Source of the DNA: Alnus glutinosa | Lineage: Eukaryota > Streptophyta > Magnoliopsida > Fagales > Betulaceae | DNA length: 64,000 nucleotides | Direction of reading: 5' to 3' | Assembly (NCBI RefSeq): GCF_958979055.1 | Contig: NC_084886.1 | Span: 5,723,001-5,787,000, forward strand | Part shown: positions 1 through 11,716 of the stretch, in pieces | Numbering within the stretch: the first letter of the stretch is position 1 | Layout of the letters: every line of letters starts with the position of its first letter | Notes under the pieces: generated by a model | What the model saw: only the letters and a program-made list of their open reading frames with translations | What the model was told of the DNA's origin: nothing | Databases searched by the model: none | Position numbers and translations under genes: made by a program

Positions 1-1500
1 AGAGTATATTGTAACAATTTAGGTTTTATTTTGTAGACGTAGATCATAGATGGAACAACATAAACTTTATTGTCTCTATTTTATTATTCCGCTTTAATTT
101 TATTTATATTATATCTTATTTTATGAAAGAGAAACAGAAAAAATAATTAAAAAAAAAAGATTGAATAATCATTTTTTTTAAATAGAGTAAAATATTTAAT
201 TTATTAAATTTTGTATTAAAAAAAGGGATAATTTCACAAAATAGTATCGAATTATATGTCGTTTTGAGATAAGAGTATTGAACTAGCAAACGTCTCAAAC
301 TGGAGTATCAAAGTTTTCAAACTTCTCAGTTAAGGTTAAATCCTAACGGAGTATCCAAAATACTCCTATTTTTTTTGGAAAAAAAAAAAAGAATAAAAAA
401 TGTAATGATCTAGGTGTTGGTCAAAATTTAATGGAATTTACAAAAATACCCATGCATGGATCTTTGAAAAATTTTATAATTTTTTTTTAAAAAATAAACA
501 TAGTGATATTTTGAAAATTTTTGCAGAATTTAACAGCAAATTCTAATGGAGTATCTTTAAGTGAGATGCTTGGAAACTTGATTACCTCAGTTTGAGACGT
601 TTGTTAGTTCAGTATCTTTATCTCAAAACAGTATAAAATTCGACACCCTTTTTAAAGTTATTCATAAAAAAAAAAAAATAATAAAAAAAATAAAGAATAA
701 AAAATAAAATCTAAAATAGAGAAAATATGTGTGTTAAATAGATAAAATATCTATCGAGAATCGAGATGCTCTAACTCTATCGGTTGTCCAAAGAAGATAT
801 AAAACTCTAGTTCAACGGGGTCAAATTTAACCATGAGAGGGACTCGTGATCATTTTGTGCAATTTTGGCTCTACAGAAATTCAGTTCAAGTTGCAATCAT
901 CTGACACGAGCTTTACAATTTACGACAAAGACAAATTGCTTCGGGAATATCAAGGAAATTAATGACTATCTCGATGCCGACACACTGCACTGTATGACTA
1001 GTAGCTATACAACAGCAGTGTCATGTTTTAACTGGGAACTGATCCCTGCGCTGCTGCGCAACAGGGAATTTGTGCACAATTTACTTACATTATAGCATTA
1101 TAGCAGTTGATTTTTAACCATTTTTTCTATATTTATGGAACAAAATTACTTTTTATTTTCCTATAAAAAAATACCTCACAATAGATTCTTTTACTTTTCC
1201 CTATATCAATTAAATATTATTCTTTTTACTCTTATTTTATTCTTTTTCTCCCTTTCTTACTTTTTCTCTCTTCCCTATATCAATTAATTATACTTATTTT
1301 ATATTAAAATAATACATAGGGAATGAATAGTAAACATGTACACATAGGGAATCACTATTCATTCCCAACCCCTTCATCTAAATATAAGGCATCTGCTGTT
1401 GAAAGTTTTTTTATGTTTTTCATGAAATTTTCTCTAAATATAGGGAAGGTAATCAATATAGGGTAACTGTTACTAGTGCTTTTAGTGGGCTTCGTCCGCT
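1..1500. other. AT-rich intergenic DNA upstream of DUF26 gene
   Basis: No gene can be supported here. The stretch holds one MITE (225-663, listed separately), several A and T runs, and near 1315-1365 a short hairpin whose arms read GGGAATGAATAGT and its complement. A 76-codon open frame at 865-1095 has no recognisable domain and no splice context, so it is not called as a gene. Confidence 0.6.
225..663. mobile_element. MITE with long inverted ends (family shared with 5943-6390)
   Basis: The element starts GGGATAATTTCAC and ends AAAGTTATTC, so the termini are inverted relatives of each other. The complementarity continues inward, with the 'gagacgtttg / caaacgtctc' and 'ggagtatc / gatactcc' blocks on both sides. 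The flanks are nearly matching A-rich 9-mers. No coding capacity is seen. The same family occurs in HGH1 intron 3. Confidence 0.6.
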
Positions 1501-1508
1501 TATATAAG
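1501..1508 (+). promoter_or_regulatory. Possible TATA box of the DUF26 gene
   Basis: TATATAAG lies about 100 bases before the chosen start codon at 1609. A second TATA-like string, TTATATATAAG (about 1559-1569), is only about 40 bases upstream of the ATG, so which one is used cannot be decided from sequence alone. Confidence 0.35.
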
Positions 1509-1608
1509 CCGTACTAATGTGAGTGGTTATACAATTGTGCAGGAAGCTTTTCCCCACTTTATATATAAGTCCGCCTCTGCTGCTCTCCAAGAACACATAT
1601 ACGTTTCG

Positions 1609-2523
1609 ATGGCCTCTCTTGTTACACTTCACCTTCTTATCTTCTTTCTGATTTCCTTCACTAAAGTTCTACCTCTCCCTTCTCTTCTATCGATCAATTG
1701 CACCCCACCATTTCCAAAAGCTCACATAACTTCAACCATCAATCATAAACAGGACAACTATAGTAGCTTCATGCAATGCCGGCTCGATCTCACTCCAAAT
1801 AAGTGCACCCTCTGCGCACAAAACGCCAAACAAACCATTTCCGCTCTCTGCCCAAACGCCGACGCCGTTAGAGCTTGGTTTGATGGTTGCTACATTCAGC
1901 ACTACGACCACAACAGTACTAGTTCTTCTCGTGTACATCTCGAAAGTAGTGCCACCTGGTTCTGCTCACACCAAGCCACTGCTGATCAAGACCGGTCTCA
2001 GTTCGAACTAGTTCTGGAGACATTGCTTCTACGGCTAAGATCTGATATCAACCTGGCCACTCGCCATGGATTTTCAACCGGGGAGATCCAGTATGGAAAT
2101 GTTAGCAGAGTTTATGCACTAGCCGAGTGTGTCCGCTACTTGTCACCGAAAGAGTGTGAAGTTTGTGTAGGAAAAGGCATTGAGAAGATTTATGAGTATT
2201 GCGGTGGTAAAGAGGGAGGCACTGTAGTTGCAGGTTATTGCATTGTCCGCTATGAGAGTTTCCGGTTCTTTTCAGACCTTGAGAATGACGGTGGGGCAGA
2301 TTCCGATGGTGAGTCTGGAGCTGTTCCGATTGGGGAGAGTGGGAAAGGTGGTTGCATGGGATTTAAGGTGAGAGCACCTTTGGTTTGGGGGGCAGGAATT
2401 GCTTGTGTTGCTTTGGTTGTTCTGTCTGCTTGGTTAGTGAGAAGATCAGTTATCAAAAAAGCTAAGATAGCATCTTTTGGTTATGGAAATGATGATGAAA
2501 TGGGAATCAAAGGGGTTGTATGA
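1609..2523 (+). CDS. Two-DUF26 transmembrane protein, plasmodesmata-located protein type
   Basis: The reading frame is intronless and encodes 304 aa. The ATG at 1609 is preferred over the in-frame ATG at 1519 because a hydrophobic signal peptide (about residues 1-28) follows it directly. Two DUF26 (gnk2-homologous) domains follow, each with the C-x8-C-x2-C core: C57/C66/C69 and C174/C183/C186. A single membrane span lies at about 257-277, followed by a basic RR stop-transfer and a tail of about 25 residues with no kinase domain. This layout, signal - DUF26 - DUF26 - TM - short tail, is that of plasmodesmata-located proteins, which sit in the plasma membrane lining of plasmodesmata and affect callose and cell-to-cell movement. 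The linker at 225-250 is rich in Gly, Asp, Glu and Ser. It could instead be a cysteine-rich receptor kinase that has lost its kinase. The PDLP subgroup assignment is inference. Confidence 0.85.
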   Translation: MASLVTLHLLIFFLISFTKVLPLPSLLSINCTPPFPKAHITSTINHKQDNYSSFMQCRLDLTPNKCTLCAQNAKQTISALCPNADAVRAWFDGCYIQHYDHNSTSSSRVHLESSATWFCSHQATADQDRSQFELVLETLLLRLRSDINLATRHGFSTGEIQYGNVSRVYALAECVRYLSPKECEVCVGKGIEKIYEYCGGKEGGTVVAGYCIVRYESFRFFSDLENDGGADSDGESGAVPIGESGKGGCMGFKVRAPLVWGAGIACVALVVLSAWLVRRSVIKKAKIASFGYGNDDEMGIKGVV

Positions 2524-4600
2524 GAGCAAAAACAATTGCTAGAATATTTAGAATATATTCTCTAATTAGGCTTTATTATATTTTTTTTCTTTATTAAAAT
2601 ATTTTATATTCTCCTTTATTTTATTTTCTTGTAAAGTTTATTATCTTTTTTAATTAGTCTTAGGCTCTTAGTTACTCTATAAATCAAGAGCATTGTAATA
2701 CAATTAAACACATCGATAATAAAGAAGTCTTGTATTAAAGTGTTAATAAACAATATTATATGAATTTTTATTTATAAAGAGACAATAAATAGTGAGCAAG
2801 TAAACTTCTAATAACTAAAAAAAGTAAATAGAAATTACAAGAAAAATATAATAAACAAGAATATAAAATGTTATAACATATAAGAAAAATATATTAAAGC
2901 CTAATTAAAAAATGTTTTCTAAGTATTTTAAGATATATATTCTAATTAACAACAATCACCACCAAATTAAGATTAAACTGATTTTGTATTTAGCATATTT
3001 AGGTGTATCTAATAGCTATTTTTGCTATTTTGCGTGCGAGTATTTAATATAAAAGTCAAATCTGCATTCGATCTTACTCGAACCAACCTAAAACAGTGAA
3101 ATTAAAGGTCAACAGTGAAATACAGCTTTAAGCTCATATATCGCAAGCAAGAATCTTTGTCATCCGCAAAGGACAGAAGCTAGCACAAACCTATTATGTC
3201 ACGAGATCTTGTCTGTAATAAGTGAATCTGTAAAGCACTGAGAAAAGGTAAGAAGGTAACCCTGCATGCATTGATTGAGCTACGATCCAGTTACCATAGG
3301 GGCGGAATTAATGATTAATTAACATAAATTAACATTATATTATATTTCATGTGTAGCATATAGATAAGATGGCGTTACATTGGGCAATTTGGACATGTAG
3401 GGACACTACTACTAGAACCTTTTAAAAAAATATACCAGTATTAAAACGTCATTTTAGGGTAGTTCTAGAAGTCTTTTTTTTTTTTTTTTTGGTTACTTTT
3501 ATGTCATTAAAAAATAAGTTAGCATTAAAATCACCACTTTATTAATATTTAATAGTGATCATCACAAGTTTAATTGTAATTTTAAAAGTCACGTCATTAT
3601 TTAAGGGATACAATTATAAAAATGACAAAAGAATGACTTATAGACAAAAGAGCGACTTATAGCATTACTCGTCATCTTATCTAAACCACAATTAACTCAA
3701 ACTATCCCACTATTAAAGCCAATTTCAACAGCGTTTTACATATTATTTCCGTCCAGTTCAACGTGTGTTTCACTCTCTAAATAAATTTACATACAAAAAA
3801 AAATGCATATTGCAAGTTCGTTTGAATGTGTGATTTTTCTTGTATTATTTTAAAAATTGTGATAATTGAAAAAAAAAAAAAAAAAAATTATGTTTGGATG
3901 ATTTAAAGGATAAAAATAAAATTAAAAATATATGTTTGAAAATGTGAATTAAGTTAAATATATCTTTGACAAGGTAAGGGGCTAAAGCCTAGAAAAAACT
4001 AAAAATTTATTTGTATAAAAAGAAATTTCAAAATTTTGTAGGAAGTAGGAACGGGCACCCCTTGGCCACTACTGCATGCCTTTGGCATCTATCAGCTTGT
4101 GGGGAGGAGTCCGAGGATTATGAGTAATGGTTAATCAATATTCAAAATATAATTTTTTATTTTATTGTTTACGTGGTAAGGTAATATCTTATCTTATTTT
4201 ATATTTAAAGAGAAATAATTTTTCTACATCATATTAGCCTACATCAATTATACATTAAGACACATAAGATGTGAGACTTATGTGAGTCCCATATACATGA
4301 GTCATATATCCAATATGCTTTTGTGTAGAATTGATGTAAAGTAATATGATGTAAAAATAATACATTGTACTTTTAAAACTTAAAAAATAGTGGACGACTA
4401 TCCTACCTCATAAAATAGTATGTATAGGTGGTGGTGCACTATTAATCGAGGACTATAGAGCAATCAAAATTCGTTAATTTAAAGAAGAAAGTAGATCATA
4501 TCCGATGTACTTTTTTTTTTTAGAAGAAAAAAAAAAAGACTGTGGCCAGTGGGCGTTGTGAAAACGATGCGCTTAGAGTATCGTGGCCTTGTTGAAACGG
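2524..4600. other. Intergenic AT-rich DNA
   Basis: No gene is seen. The stretch contains the putative 3' UTR and terminator region of the DUF26 gene (T-rich, with several AATAAA-like strings near 2710-2790), homopolymer T and A runs at about 3474-3490 and 3870-3887, and one MITE at about 4213-4361. Confidence 0.6.
4213..4361. mobile_element. Short inverted-repeat MITE
   Basis: The left arm (ATTTTTCTACATCATATTAG..., ending TACATCAATTATAC) is mirrored by the right arm (GTAGAATTGATGTAAAGTAA... ending ATGTAAAAATAA), with about 75 bp between them. There is no coding content. The element lies just upstream of the HGH1-like gene. Confidence 0.5.
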
Positions 4601-4687
4601 CGTCGTCTTATATGAGAGTAATATTGTAGTGCGGAAAGTTTGTGAGGTTCCGCTCTGTCTGCGCAAACTGCGAAGAGCAGAAAAGCA

Positions 4688-4966
4688 ATGGCGACCGAAC
4701 TGGAGGAGTTAGTGGGCTTTCTCTCGTCTCCGTCTCCTCAAGTAAGTTCCCTACTCTTTTCACAACAGTATGGAAATCTGAAGAGATTCCTTTTGTAAAG
4801 AAAACATAAAATAGCTGTTGCAAGATTTCAATTCCCCTTCTGGTGTCTCTGGTTTCCCAGCAACCAAACAGACAATAAAAGCTCGTACTAGCCATGTATT
4901 AAATTAGAAATTTAAAATTTTCGTACAATGAGACATGAAGCATATTATTTAGGAGCAACTGATATT

Positions 4967-5004
<38 letters not shown>

Positions 5005-8000
5005 CTGGTATAGATTACAAAGGCGGCAGTGGACATTGTTCGGGGATTAACTGGCTCTGAGGATGGATTGCAGTCTCTCGCCAAATACTCGAAGATCGTG
5101 CTTCCATCACTATCTCGGCTCCTAACTGGGCCAAAGGTGCTCCCTAATATTCAATCTATGCCCAAATTTTAAAATGAATGTTCATTGTTTGATAGGCAAG
5201 AGGTTTGCAAAAAGAAACGCAATGCGATGTGTTTTATCTTATATTACATGTAGAGTGCAATAAAATTTGGGTGGTCGATTTAATACTAATTAGCTGGTTG
5301 GTTTACCCTTCATGGATTAGGATCCTCTAAATTTCCTAGGGTGATTCCACGGTGTAGTTCTTATAATACTAATCATTTTCTTTAAATGAAATGGTTCATA
5401 ATTTGGCACCTCAGCATTTTGTAGAAGATCCTTAATTTTTCTTTAATTCACTGCATCTCACATGTTCTAAATATCGAGATCAAATCTGTTAATTTAAATA
5501 TAATGGATAGGATTCTATCACATCCACCGCAGAGTTGCCCTAGGAAATCTAAAGGATTGAGACTATTGAGTAATGAAGTGGGCTGATGTAATAGTTGGTT
5601 TTAACATTTACAGGTGGTGTCAGAACCTGCGGCGGAAGCTCTTGTAAATCTTTCACAAAATTCAGATGTAGCTGCAAAGATGGTTGAAATTGGAATGATT
5701 AAAATGGCCATGGAAATACTTTATAAGCCAGACTCTAGCATTACGCGGTTGCTGGTTATGCTTCTAGTGAATCTCACACAGTTGGATGATGGTATTGCTT
5801 CATTGCTTCAGGTGTGTTCATCTGGTTCTTTCTACGATTGCTTATTATCTTCATAGTCTGTATCAAAATGAATAGTGAAGCATAATGTTTTGAAGCAATT
5901 GCGATCTACCAAAGCCATTTATGCTTCTTTATTATTATTATTGGGAGAACTTCACTTAAGGGTACCGAACTATCGGCCTATTTGACTTACGGGTATTGAA
6001 CTTCAAAATGTTTCAAAATAGGGTATCCAATTTTCAAAACGTTTCAATAATAGGTACTCTGTTAAGATTTGCTGTTAAATCTTGCAAAAATTTTCAAAAT
6101 ACCCCTGTATTTATTTTTTAAAAAAATATTTCAAAATTCAGGCATTAGTATTTTTGCAAATTTCGTTAAATTCTTACCAACGCCTAAATCCTAGCAATTT
6201 TTTTTTTTTACCCCCCTAAAAAACAGGAGGCTATTTTAAGAATTTTGACAGGATTTAAAAGCAAATCCTAATGGAGTACCTGCTATTGAGACGTTTTAAA
6301 AATTAGATACCCTAGTTTGAGACATTTTGAAGTTCAGTACCCTTAAGTCAAATAGACCGATAGTTCGGTACCCTTAAGTAAAGTTATTCTATTATTATTT
6401 TATGAATAATAGCAATTGTTTTTCTTCTTATTAACTTATTAGAACATAATGTTATGCCTTATCATTTGGAGACTTCAATTACTTATTGCGGGATTTTTCT
6501 TGTTTTAGACCGAAGATGAGAAGATGCACGGACTGTATGTCATGAAGCTCGTCAGATCATTTTGTAGATCCTCAAGTGAATGTAGCGGTGTGTTTTTCAA
6601 CTTGAGTTAACTTCCATGCATATACTATATGATCACAAGAGAAGTCTAGGTTGAGAGAAGTCTCTAGGTTGTTCTGAAACCACCATAGGTTGGTGTTTCA
6701 AGCGAATTAGATATCTGCAATGTGTCAGAAACTCTTAAGAAAAAATCTGACCCCATTTAATGGCCCTATTGACTGAAACTATCTTTCTATTAGAAGACCG
6801 CATGACTACTAATTTTTTTTTATTCGTTAAGTACATGATTGTTAAGATTGATCTTCTTAGAGGTTCACAAAAAATAAGTTTTGCCATTTAAGAAAGTTCT
6901 AAACTCCTTGTCTTTATAATTTTTGTCTATTTTGGTTTACGAATTTGAACTTTAATATGTTCATCTCAAAATGTTGGTCTGAAATTTTTTATTGCACAAC
7001 TACCAGATGATCCATTTGAGCATGTTGGTTCGATACTTGTAAACATCTCAAAGCGAGAAGCAGGAAGGAAACTTCTACTGGACCCTAAGCGGGGACTTCT
7101 GAAGCAAATTATTAGACAGTTTGATTCAAGTAGTCCATTGAGAAAGAAAGGGGTATGTCCAATAGACTAGATTACCTAAAAGGACTAAGTTTTTTATAGA
7201 CAACTCCTCTTTTACTTATCAATTTTTTTTGTTAATAGACAACTATTTAATGTTGCTTAATCTAGCATGTGTATTAAGATGCATGTATTTCTTCTTTTCA
7301 TTATTTATAATTAATAATGAAAGAAGCAGGAACTAGAAAGTGTAGTATAGGTCATCAATTTTTGTTCGGAGCTGAGTAGCATTGGTTTCTCTAAGCATAT
7401 CATGATAACTGCAAATCATGGGCCAAACTTGGACGTTGCATAAGCAAACCTATCTTCTTTATATCTTATGAAAGACATGGGATTGTTTACACCTCCTTTT
7501 AGTCACGTGAATCTGACACTTTGTGGATTCCTTCTATGTAAATTAAACTAATTATGCATGTTTAGGATGAGGAGTACATAGAAAGACCTTTACCTCAGAG
7601 TGTATCATTGAACTCTTCCCACTCTTCCCTAATTGGGGTCTCTCTTGTATACTTCTTGTGTACTTAGGTTTCTCCCCTTTGCGCATTCTAATAAGATTGA
7701 TTTACTTATATATATAAACTCTTCCCACTTTAGGTTTACTAGAGGAACATGTCCTAAAGTTGCCTAATGATAAAGGAAGACAGGTTTAGGTTCATGTATA
7801 TGTGCTGATCTCATAGATTCTATGCTTTAGAAACCATTCTCTGCTGCAATGGTAAAGTCTTTGGCTACCATGTGCAAGTACGTTGGCTTGAGTTTTCAGA
7901 GTGGTGACTTCATGCAAAAATGCCAAAGTGTAAGACTGTACCAAAATGACCTCTCCCAGGATTCAGCTTAGGTTGGAGTGACATTGATTATTGTAGGGGA

Positions 8001-8305
8001 ATTTGAAATGGAGTGACCAGATGAACCTGGCTAGGGCTATAAATGAATAGAGCTGTTCGTAAACAACTCAAGCTCGACTCGAGTTCGGTTCGTTTATTAT
8101 AAACGAATCAAACTTGAACAAAAATTTAGGCTCATTTATTAAATGAGTCAAACTCGTATAAATTCGGCCAAACTCGTATGAGTTTGTAAAAATTCATTTT
8201 TATTATTTAACTTTGTAATGTAACATCTTAAGTATTTGAAAAGATAAAAAGAATTATCTTCCTAATGTAATAGATATAGCTTGAATTATAGTGATTGTGA
8301 ATCTT

Positions 8306-8342
<37 letters not shown>

Positions 8343-10619
8343 ATAATAAATTTATATACATACTATGGAAAATATATATAGGCTCGAGATTGAATTGTTT
8401 AATTAAGATTCGAGTTAATTTATCTAATTAACTCGAGTGATAAAATCTTAAAAACAATTAATTAATTAATGATTAATATGAATTTACGAAAAAAATTAAA
8501 AACTTTAATTGGGTAGCTCATAAACAAGCTCGAGTTCGTTGGAAAATAAATCAACCGAGTTTGAACAGATTATCTAGCTCGGTTATAAGCTCGAGCTAAG
8601 TTCGTATTCAAAACAAATTTAAACAAATTGGCCTAACTTGGCTTGATTACAGCCCTAAACCTGGCTGTTTTTGAATGACTAGCTTGTTGAGAGCCTTCTT
8701 GCTTAAATGAGCCAGGCTTAAGCAGATGTAGCTTTTTCATGCAGTTGACATCAAACTCCTTTATGATAGCCTTTCTAAGAAGACAACGATTGACAGATTA
8801 TATAGAACCTTCTGGTGGATATTAGATTGGCTGATAAGTGAGCTTAGTTTAGCTTGTAAAGGTTGACCAAGCATTTGTAACAAAGCTTGCTATTGTCATG
8901 CTTGAGCAGCTAACATCAAAGTCAAATCCACCAAATTAAGCTTTAATAGCCCTCTGCTTTGCTCAGCTGATGTGAAGTAGGATATTCTTTTACTTACAGG
9001 TTTCTGGAACTATTCGCAACTGTTGTTTTGACGCTGAGAGTGAGCTACAGAATTTGCTTTTGATATCGGAGTTTCTTTGGCCGGCGTTACTTCTACCAGT
9101 TGCTGGCAGCAAGGTATTTTCTTTATTTGCAATCTGAACTTTTAGAAATTTCTTATTTTACTAATTAAATTGAAATGTTGCATCACAAGGTATACTGAAA
9201 ACTTCTTCATTTTGTAATTATAAACTGTTTTTACTGTTCTTTATGTTTTACACTTGTAATATTTTAAATATGATTTTCAATCCTTTTTTTTTTTCTTCTT
9301 ATTTTTTTTTGGCTTTTGCCCAGATTTATAATGAACAGGACATCTCGAAAATGCCACTTGAGCTTGGGAGTGCACTAGCGATTGAGCGTGAACCAGTTAC
9401 TGATCCTGAAATTCGAGTCCAAACATTAGAGGCTGTATACTTGATCACATTACAGGTCAAATAAGTACCATCTAGTCTTCTCTTCAGATGAAATGTGCTT
9501 TTAAATTTATTTAAATATATTCTAGTGGCATTTAAAATTGATTGAACAACTATCTTTAACTAGAAAATTCATACCATCTGTTAGAAAAATATGATTTTCT
9601 TTTTAATGTTCCAATAAGAAGATATGGAGCTTTTCTCTCTTACCGTTATTGTGATATTAGACCTGACATATAGTTGGTTTTACATTTTAATAACTGTCTT
9701 TTTGAAGATTAAAGATAAATAATGCATTATTATATATTTTTTTTGAAATTTCAAAGTTAAAAGTATTAGACAAACTCTTGGTGGCAAGCTTGTTCCCATC
9801 ATGTGTGTTTGAGCTAGGGAAAGTTACCACTAGCCTTTGTAGCCAATTGTTGTCCCTCCTCTCTTTAAAGGGGGAGGTCCAGGTTCAACTCGTGATTAGA
9901 GGGGTTTGAGGTGGAAGAAGACTACTCATGTTGTGTGGCCTACCGTTGCCATTAATTGAAAATTGAGGAAGTTTTATGCAACCAATTAGGAGTGAGGACT
10001 TGAGCATAACACCATTGGTTTCAGAAAACTAGGACACATTTTTCTGCAACGAAGTATTATATTTGATGAAGGAGAACATAAATGCTGTTGCATGGAGTGT
10101 GTGTTGATACAGTGATTCTCATACAATGCTATTTCTGTTGGGATAATTCCATAATATGGATATACTGAGCTCTATATGATCAGCCTATGTAGAATGCCTC
10201 TAAATGCGGGCGTCGTCCTTTTTTTGAGAATTCTAAATGCTTTCCAAGAAATACCAGTTTTAATTGTCCCTCCTAACTTCTAGCTTGTTATACCTTACTG
10301 GGGAATGTGTTGCTTAATCTTTTCTTCCGTATTCCTTCAGGAGGCAGGTCGAAGAGCTTTTTGGTCTGTCAATGGACCGAGAATACTTCAAGTGGGGTAC
10401 GTGGACGAGGAAGATCCGAAAGTAATGGAAGCATATGAGCGAGTTGGTTCTTTGGTATGCAAAATCCATCCTCTTATTCAGTTTTTTTCTTCTTTCATAT
10501 CGGTGCTTGTTTTATCTTGTGCATTTCACTGTTGCTAGAAATATTAACTGCCGCTTGTTGTTTACCAGCTGATTGATAACAGCAGCACAGGGGGACCATC
10601 CACTGAGACAGAAAATTAG
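4688..10619 (+). CDS. HGH1: HGH1/FAM203 family armadillo-like protein
   Basis: Nine exons: 4688-4741, 5014-5136, 5614-5811, 6509-6587, 7007-7152, 9000-9113, 9324-9455, 10341-10454 and 10569-10619. Every junction is GT/AG and phase is kept, giving 336 aa, close to the roughly 340 aa of plant HGH1 proteins. The N-terminal half is an alpha-helical armadillo/HEAT-like solenoid starting with MATELEELVGFL. The middle and C-terminal parts match the paired HGH1 N/C domains (formerly DUF383/DUF384), including 'DDPFEHVGSILVNIS' and 'RVQTLEAVYLI'. In yeast the homologue helps fold eEF2 together with the CCT chaperonin. A cytosolic chaperone-adaptor role here is inferred by homology. Introns 3 and 5 carry transposon insertions, and intron 1 ends in a very long T tract. 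No break was found in the reading frame. Arabidopsis counterpart from memory: At1g14300. Confidence 0.92.
4969..5004 (+). repeat. 36-base T tract next to a splice acceptor
   Basis: An uninterrupted run of 36 T ends 9 bases before exon 2 of the HGH1-like gene (exon starts 5014, after CTGGTATAG). It forms an extreme polypyrimidine tract for that acceptor. Confidence 0.9.
5943..6390. mobile_element. MITE in HGH1 intron 3 (same family as 225-663)
   Basis: The ends are inverted: CTTAAGGGTACCGAACTATC near the left end is mirrored by GATAGTTCGGTACCCTTAAG near the right end, and complementarity runs about 150 bases inward. The flanks are ATTATTATT on both sides (5934-5942 and 6391-6399). This is a 9-bp candidate target duplication, the size made by Mutator-like transposases, although (ATT)n is low complexity. 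No coding sequence is present. Confidence 0.7.
7624..7716 (+). mobile_element. Very short LINE 3' tail with target duplication, HGH1 intron 5
   Basis: This segment has the typical plant L1 tail ('TATACTTCTTGTGTACTTAG', then a TAATAAGATT-like end and a TTACTT(AT)n tail) and is flanked by a perfect 13-bp duplication, AACTCTTCCCACT (7611-7623 and 7717-7729). About 93 bp survived, so this is an extreme 5' truncation. Confidence 0.7.
8032..8657. mobile_element. Non-autonomous hAT element in HGH1 intron 5
   Basis: The flanks carry a perfect 8-bp target duplication, AACCTGGC (8024-8031 and 8658-8665), and the termini start and end TAGGGCTATAA / TTACAGCCCTA. Subterminal DNA repeats 'CTCGAG' and 'AGCTCG' motifs on both ends. 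The interior includes a (TG)n microsatellite at 8316-8342. No transposase frame is present. The 8-bp duplication and TAGGG-type ends assign it to the hAT superfamily. Confidence 0.8.
8316..8342 (+). repeat. (TG)n microsatellite
   Basis: About 13 uninterrupted TG units follow a short (AT) run inside the hAT element at 8032-8657. Confidence 0.9.
9830..9910 (+). repeat. Possible tRNA-derived SINE fragment
   Basis: In HGH1 intron 7, an A-box-like 'TGTAGCCAATTGTTG' is followed about 50 bases later by a B-box-like GGTTCAACTCG. There is no clear tail or target duplication, so the call is weak. Confidence 0.25.
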
Positions 10620-11716
10620 CAGCTCTTTACGGGTTCATTCAGTTTGACATGAACTTTATGCTGGTTTTGACGGTCAATGCTGATCATGCCTTTTGGTTAT
10701 TTGATGGGCGTATGTGTCGTGACTAAAACTTTATCTTGTCAGCATAACAATTAGAAAAGCTGTTCATAACATGTAATTTAGGGATTTAACTGGTTCATAT
10801 CCCATAAAAGGGCATAAAAGGGTCCTGGTGGGTAGGAGAGGCAATTGCCACTCAGCTTTTTTGAAGAATCTGCTTAAGCATCTTGTTGTTGTCTTTTTGC
10901 TTTTTGGTTAGTTTCTGTTTTCTCTTTCGTTGGTTTGTAGTGCCCCTCAACCAAAGGGATAGTTTAAAATACAATCGAAAACGGTATGTAAATTAATGTA
11001 GAACGGTGTGTTGGTCTGGTGCATATTGGATAAGTTGAGCCGCTAGTGTGGGCCGTGTGGCTGGTTGGGAAATGCCTATTACAAACAGTGTTAATGGTCC
11101 CTATTCTCTAATCCCGAATGGTTGGAACACTGTTTAGCTAAATAATGATTAAGAATCATAGATCATGAAATAGATCCTCTACACAAAATTTGATCGACCT
11201 GGCAATATGTATAATGTACTGCTTTCAAATAATAACTATTGCTATTTAATACGAAACAGATCAACTAATAATACCAAAATGAAAAAGGTATATCAACGGT
11301 ACACAACAAAACTCAACCCAATTAGCAGATATTTAGCCACTCGCCTAGTTTTCTAGCATGTTATTATTCAATTTTAACAAACGGGGCAAATTCAAAATAA
11401 TAATAATAAATAAATAAATAAAAACGGGGCGAGTTCATTAGCCCAAGCCCACTAAAATGAAAAGGAAAAACTAGTGGCAAACGCAAATCCATTAATTTGG
11501 AGGCAAATTCACCGCCAAACACTTCCCGCGGAAATTACTTTGTCATTTCGTGCGCGCGTAAGTTTTCAAATAAGGAAATGAAAATATTGAAAATCTAAAC
11601 TGTTCCCGCCAACTCCACCAGTTATCTTCTCCACGCTCTCACTTACTTTTCTTTCACATGCAAAACCAGACTTTCAACCTCCCAGCCCGAGAAACCATCA
11701 GACCCGTCGGACGAAA
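10620..11716. other. HGH1 3' flank and ORC6 promoter region
   Basis: The spacer between two same-strand genes is about 1.1 kb. The first few hundred bases are presumably the HGH1 3' UTR. The ORC6-proximal part (about 11500-11716) is less AT-rich, with CCCGCGGAAA and TTCCCGCC-like strings. TTTCCCGC-type E2F sites are common upstream of plant replication genes, but the matches here are imperfect and I do not call a site. Confidence 0.4.

Noticed and set aside
865..1095. 76-codon plus-strand frame
   Set aside because: No domain, no splice or promoter context, and ordinary AT-rich surroundings.
1519..1608. Upstream in-frame ATG of the DUF26 gene
   Set aside because: Using it would put 30 non-signal residues before the signal peptide, and a TATA-like string lies between the two ATGs.
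11500..11716. Possible E2F sites upstream of ORC6
   Set aside because: TTCCCGCC and CCCGCGGAAA are near but imperfect matches, and I could not choose a site with confidence.
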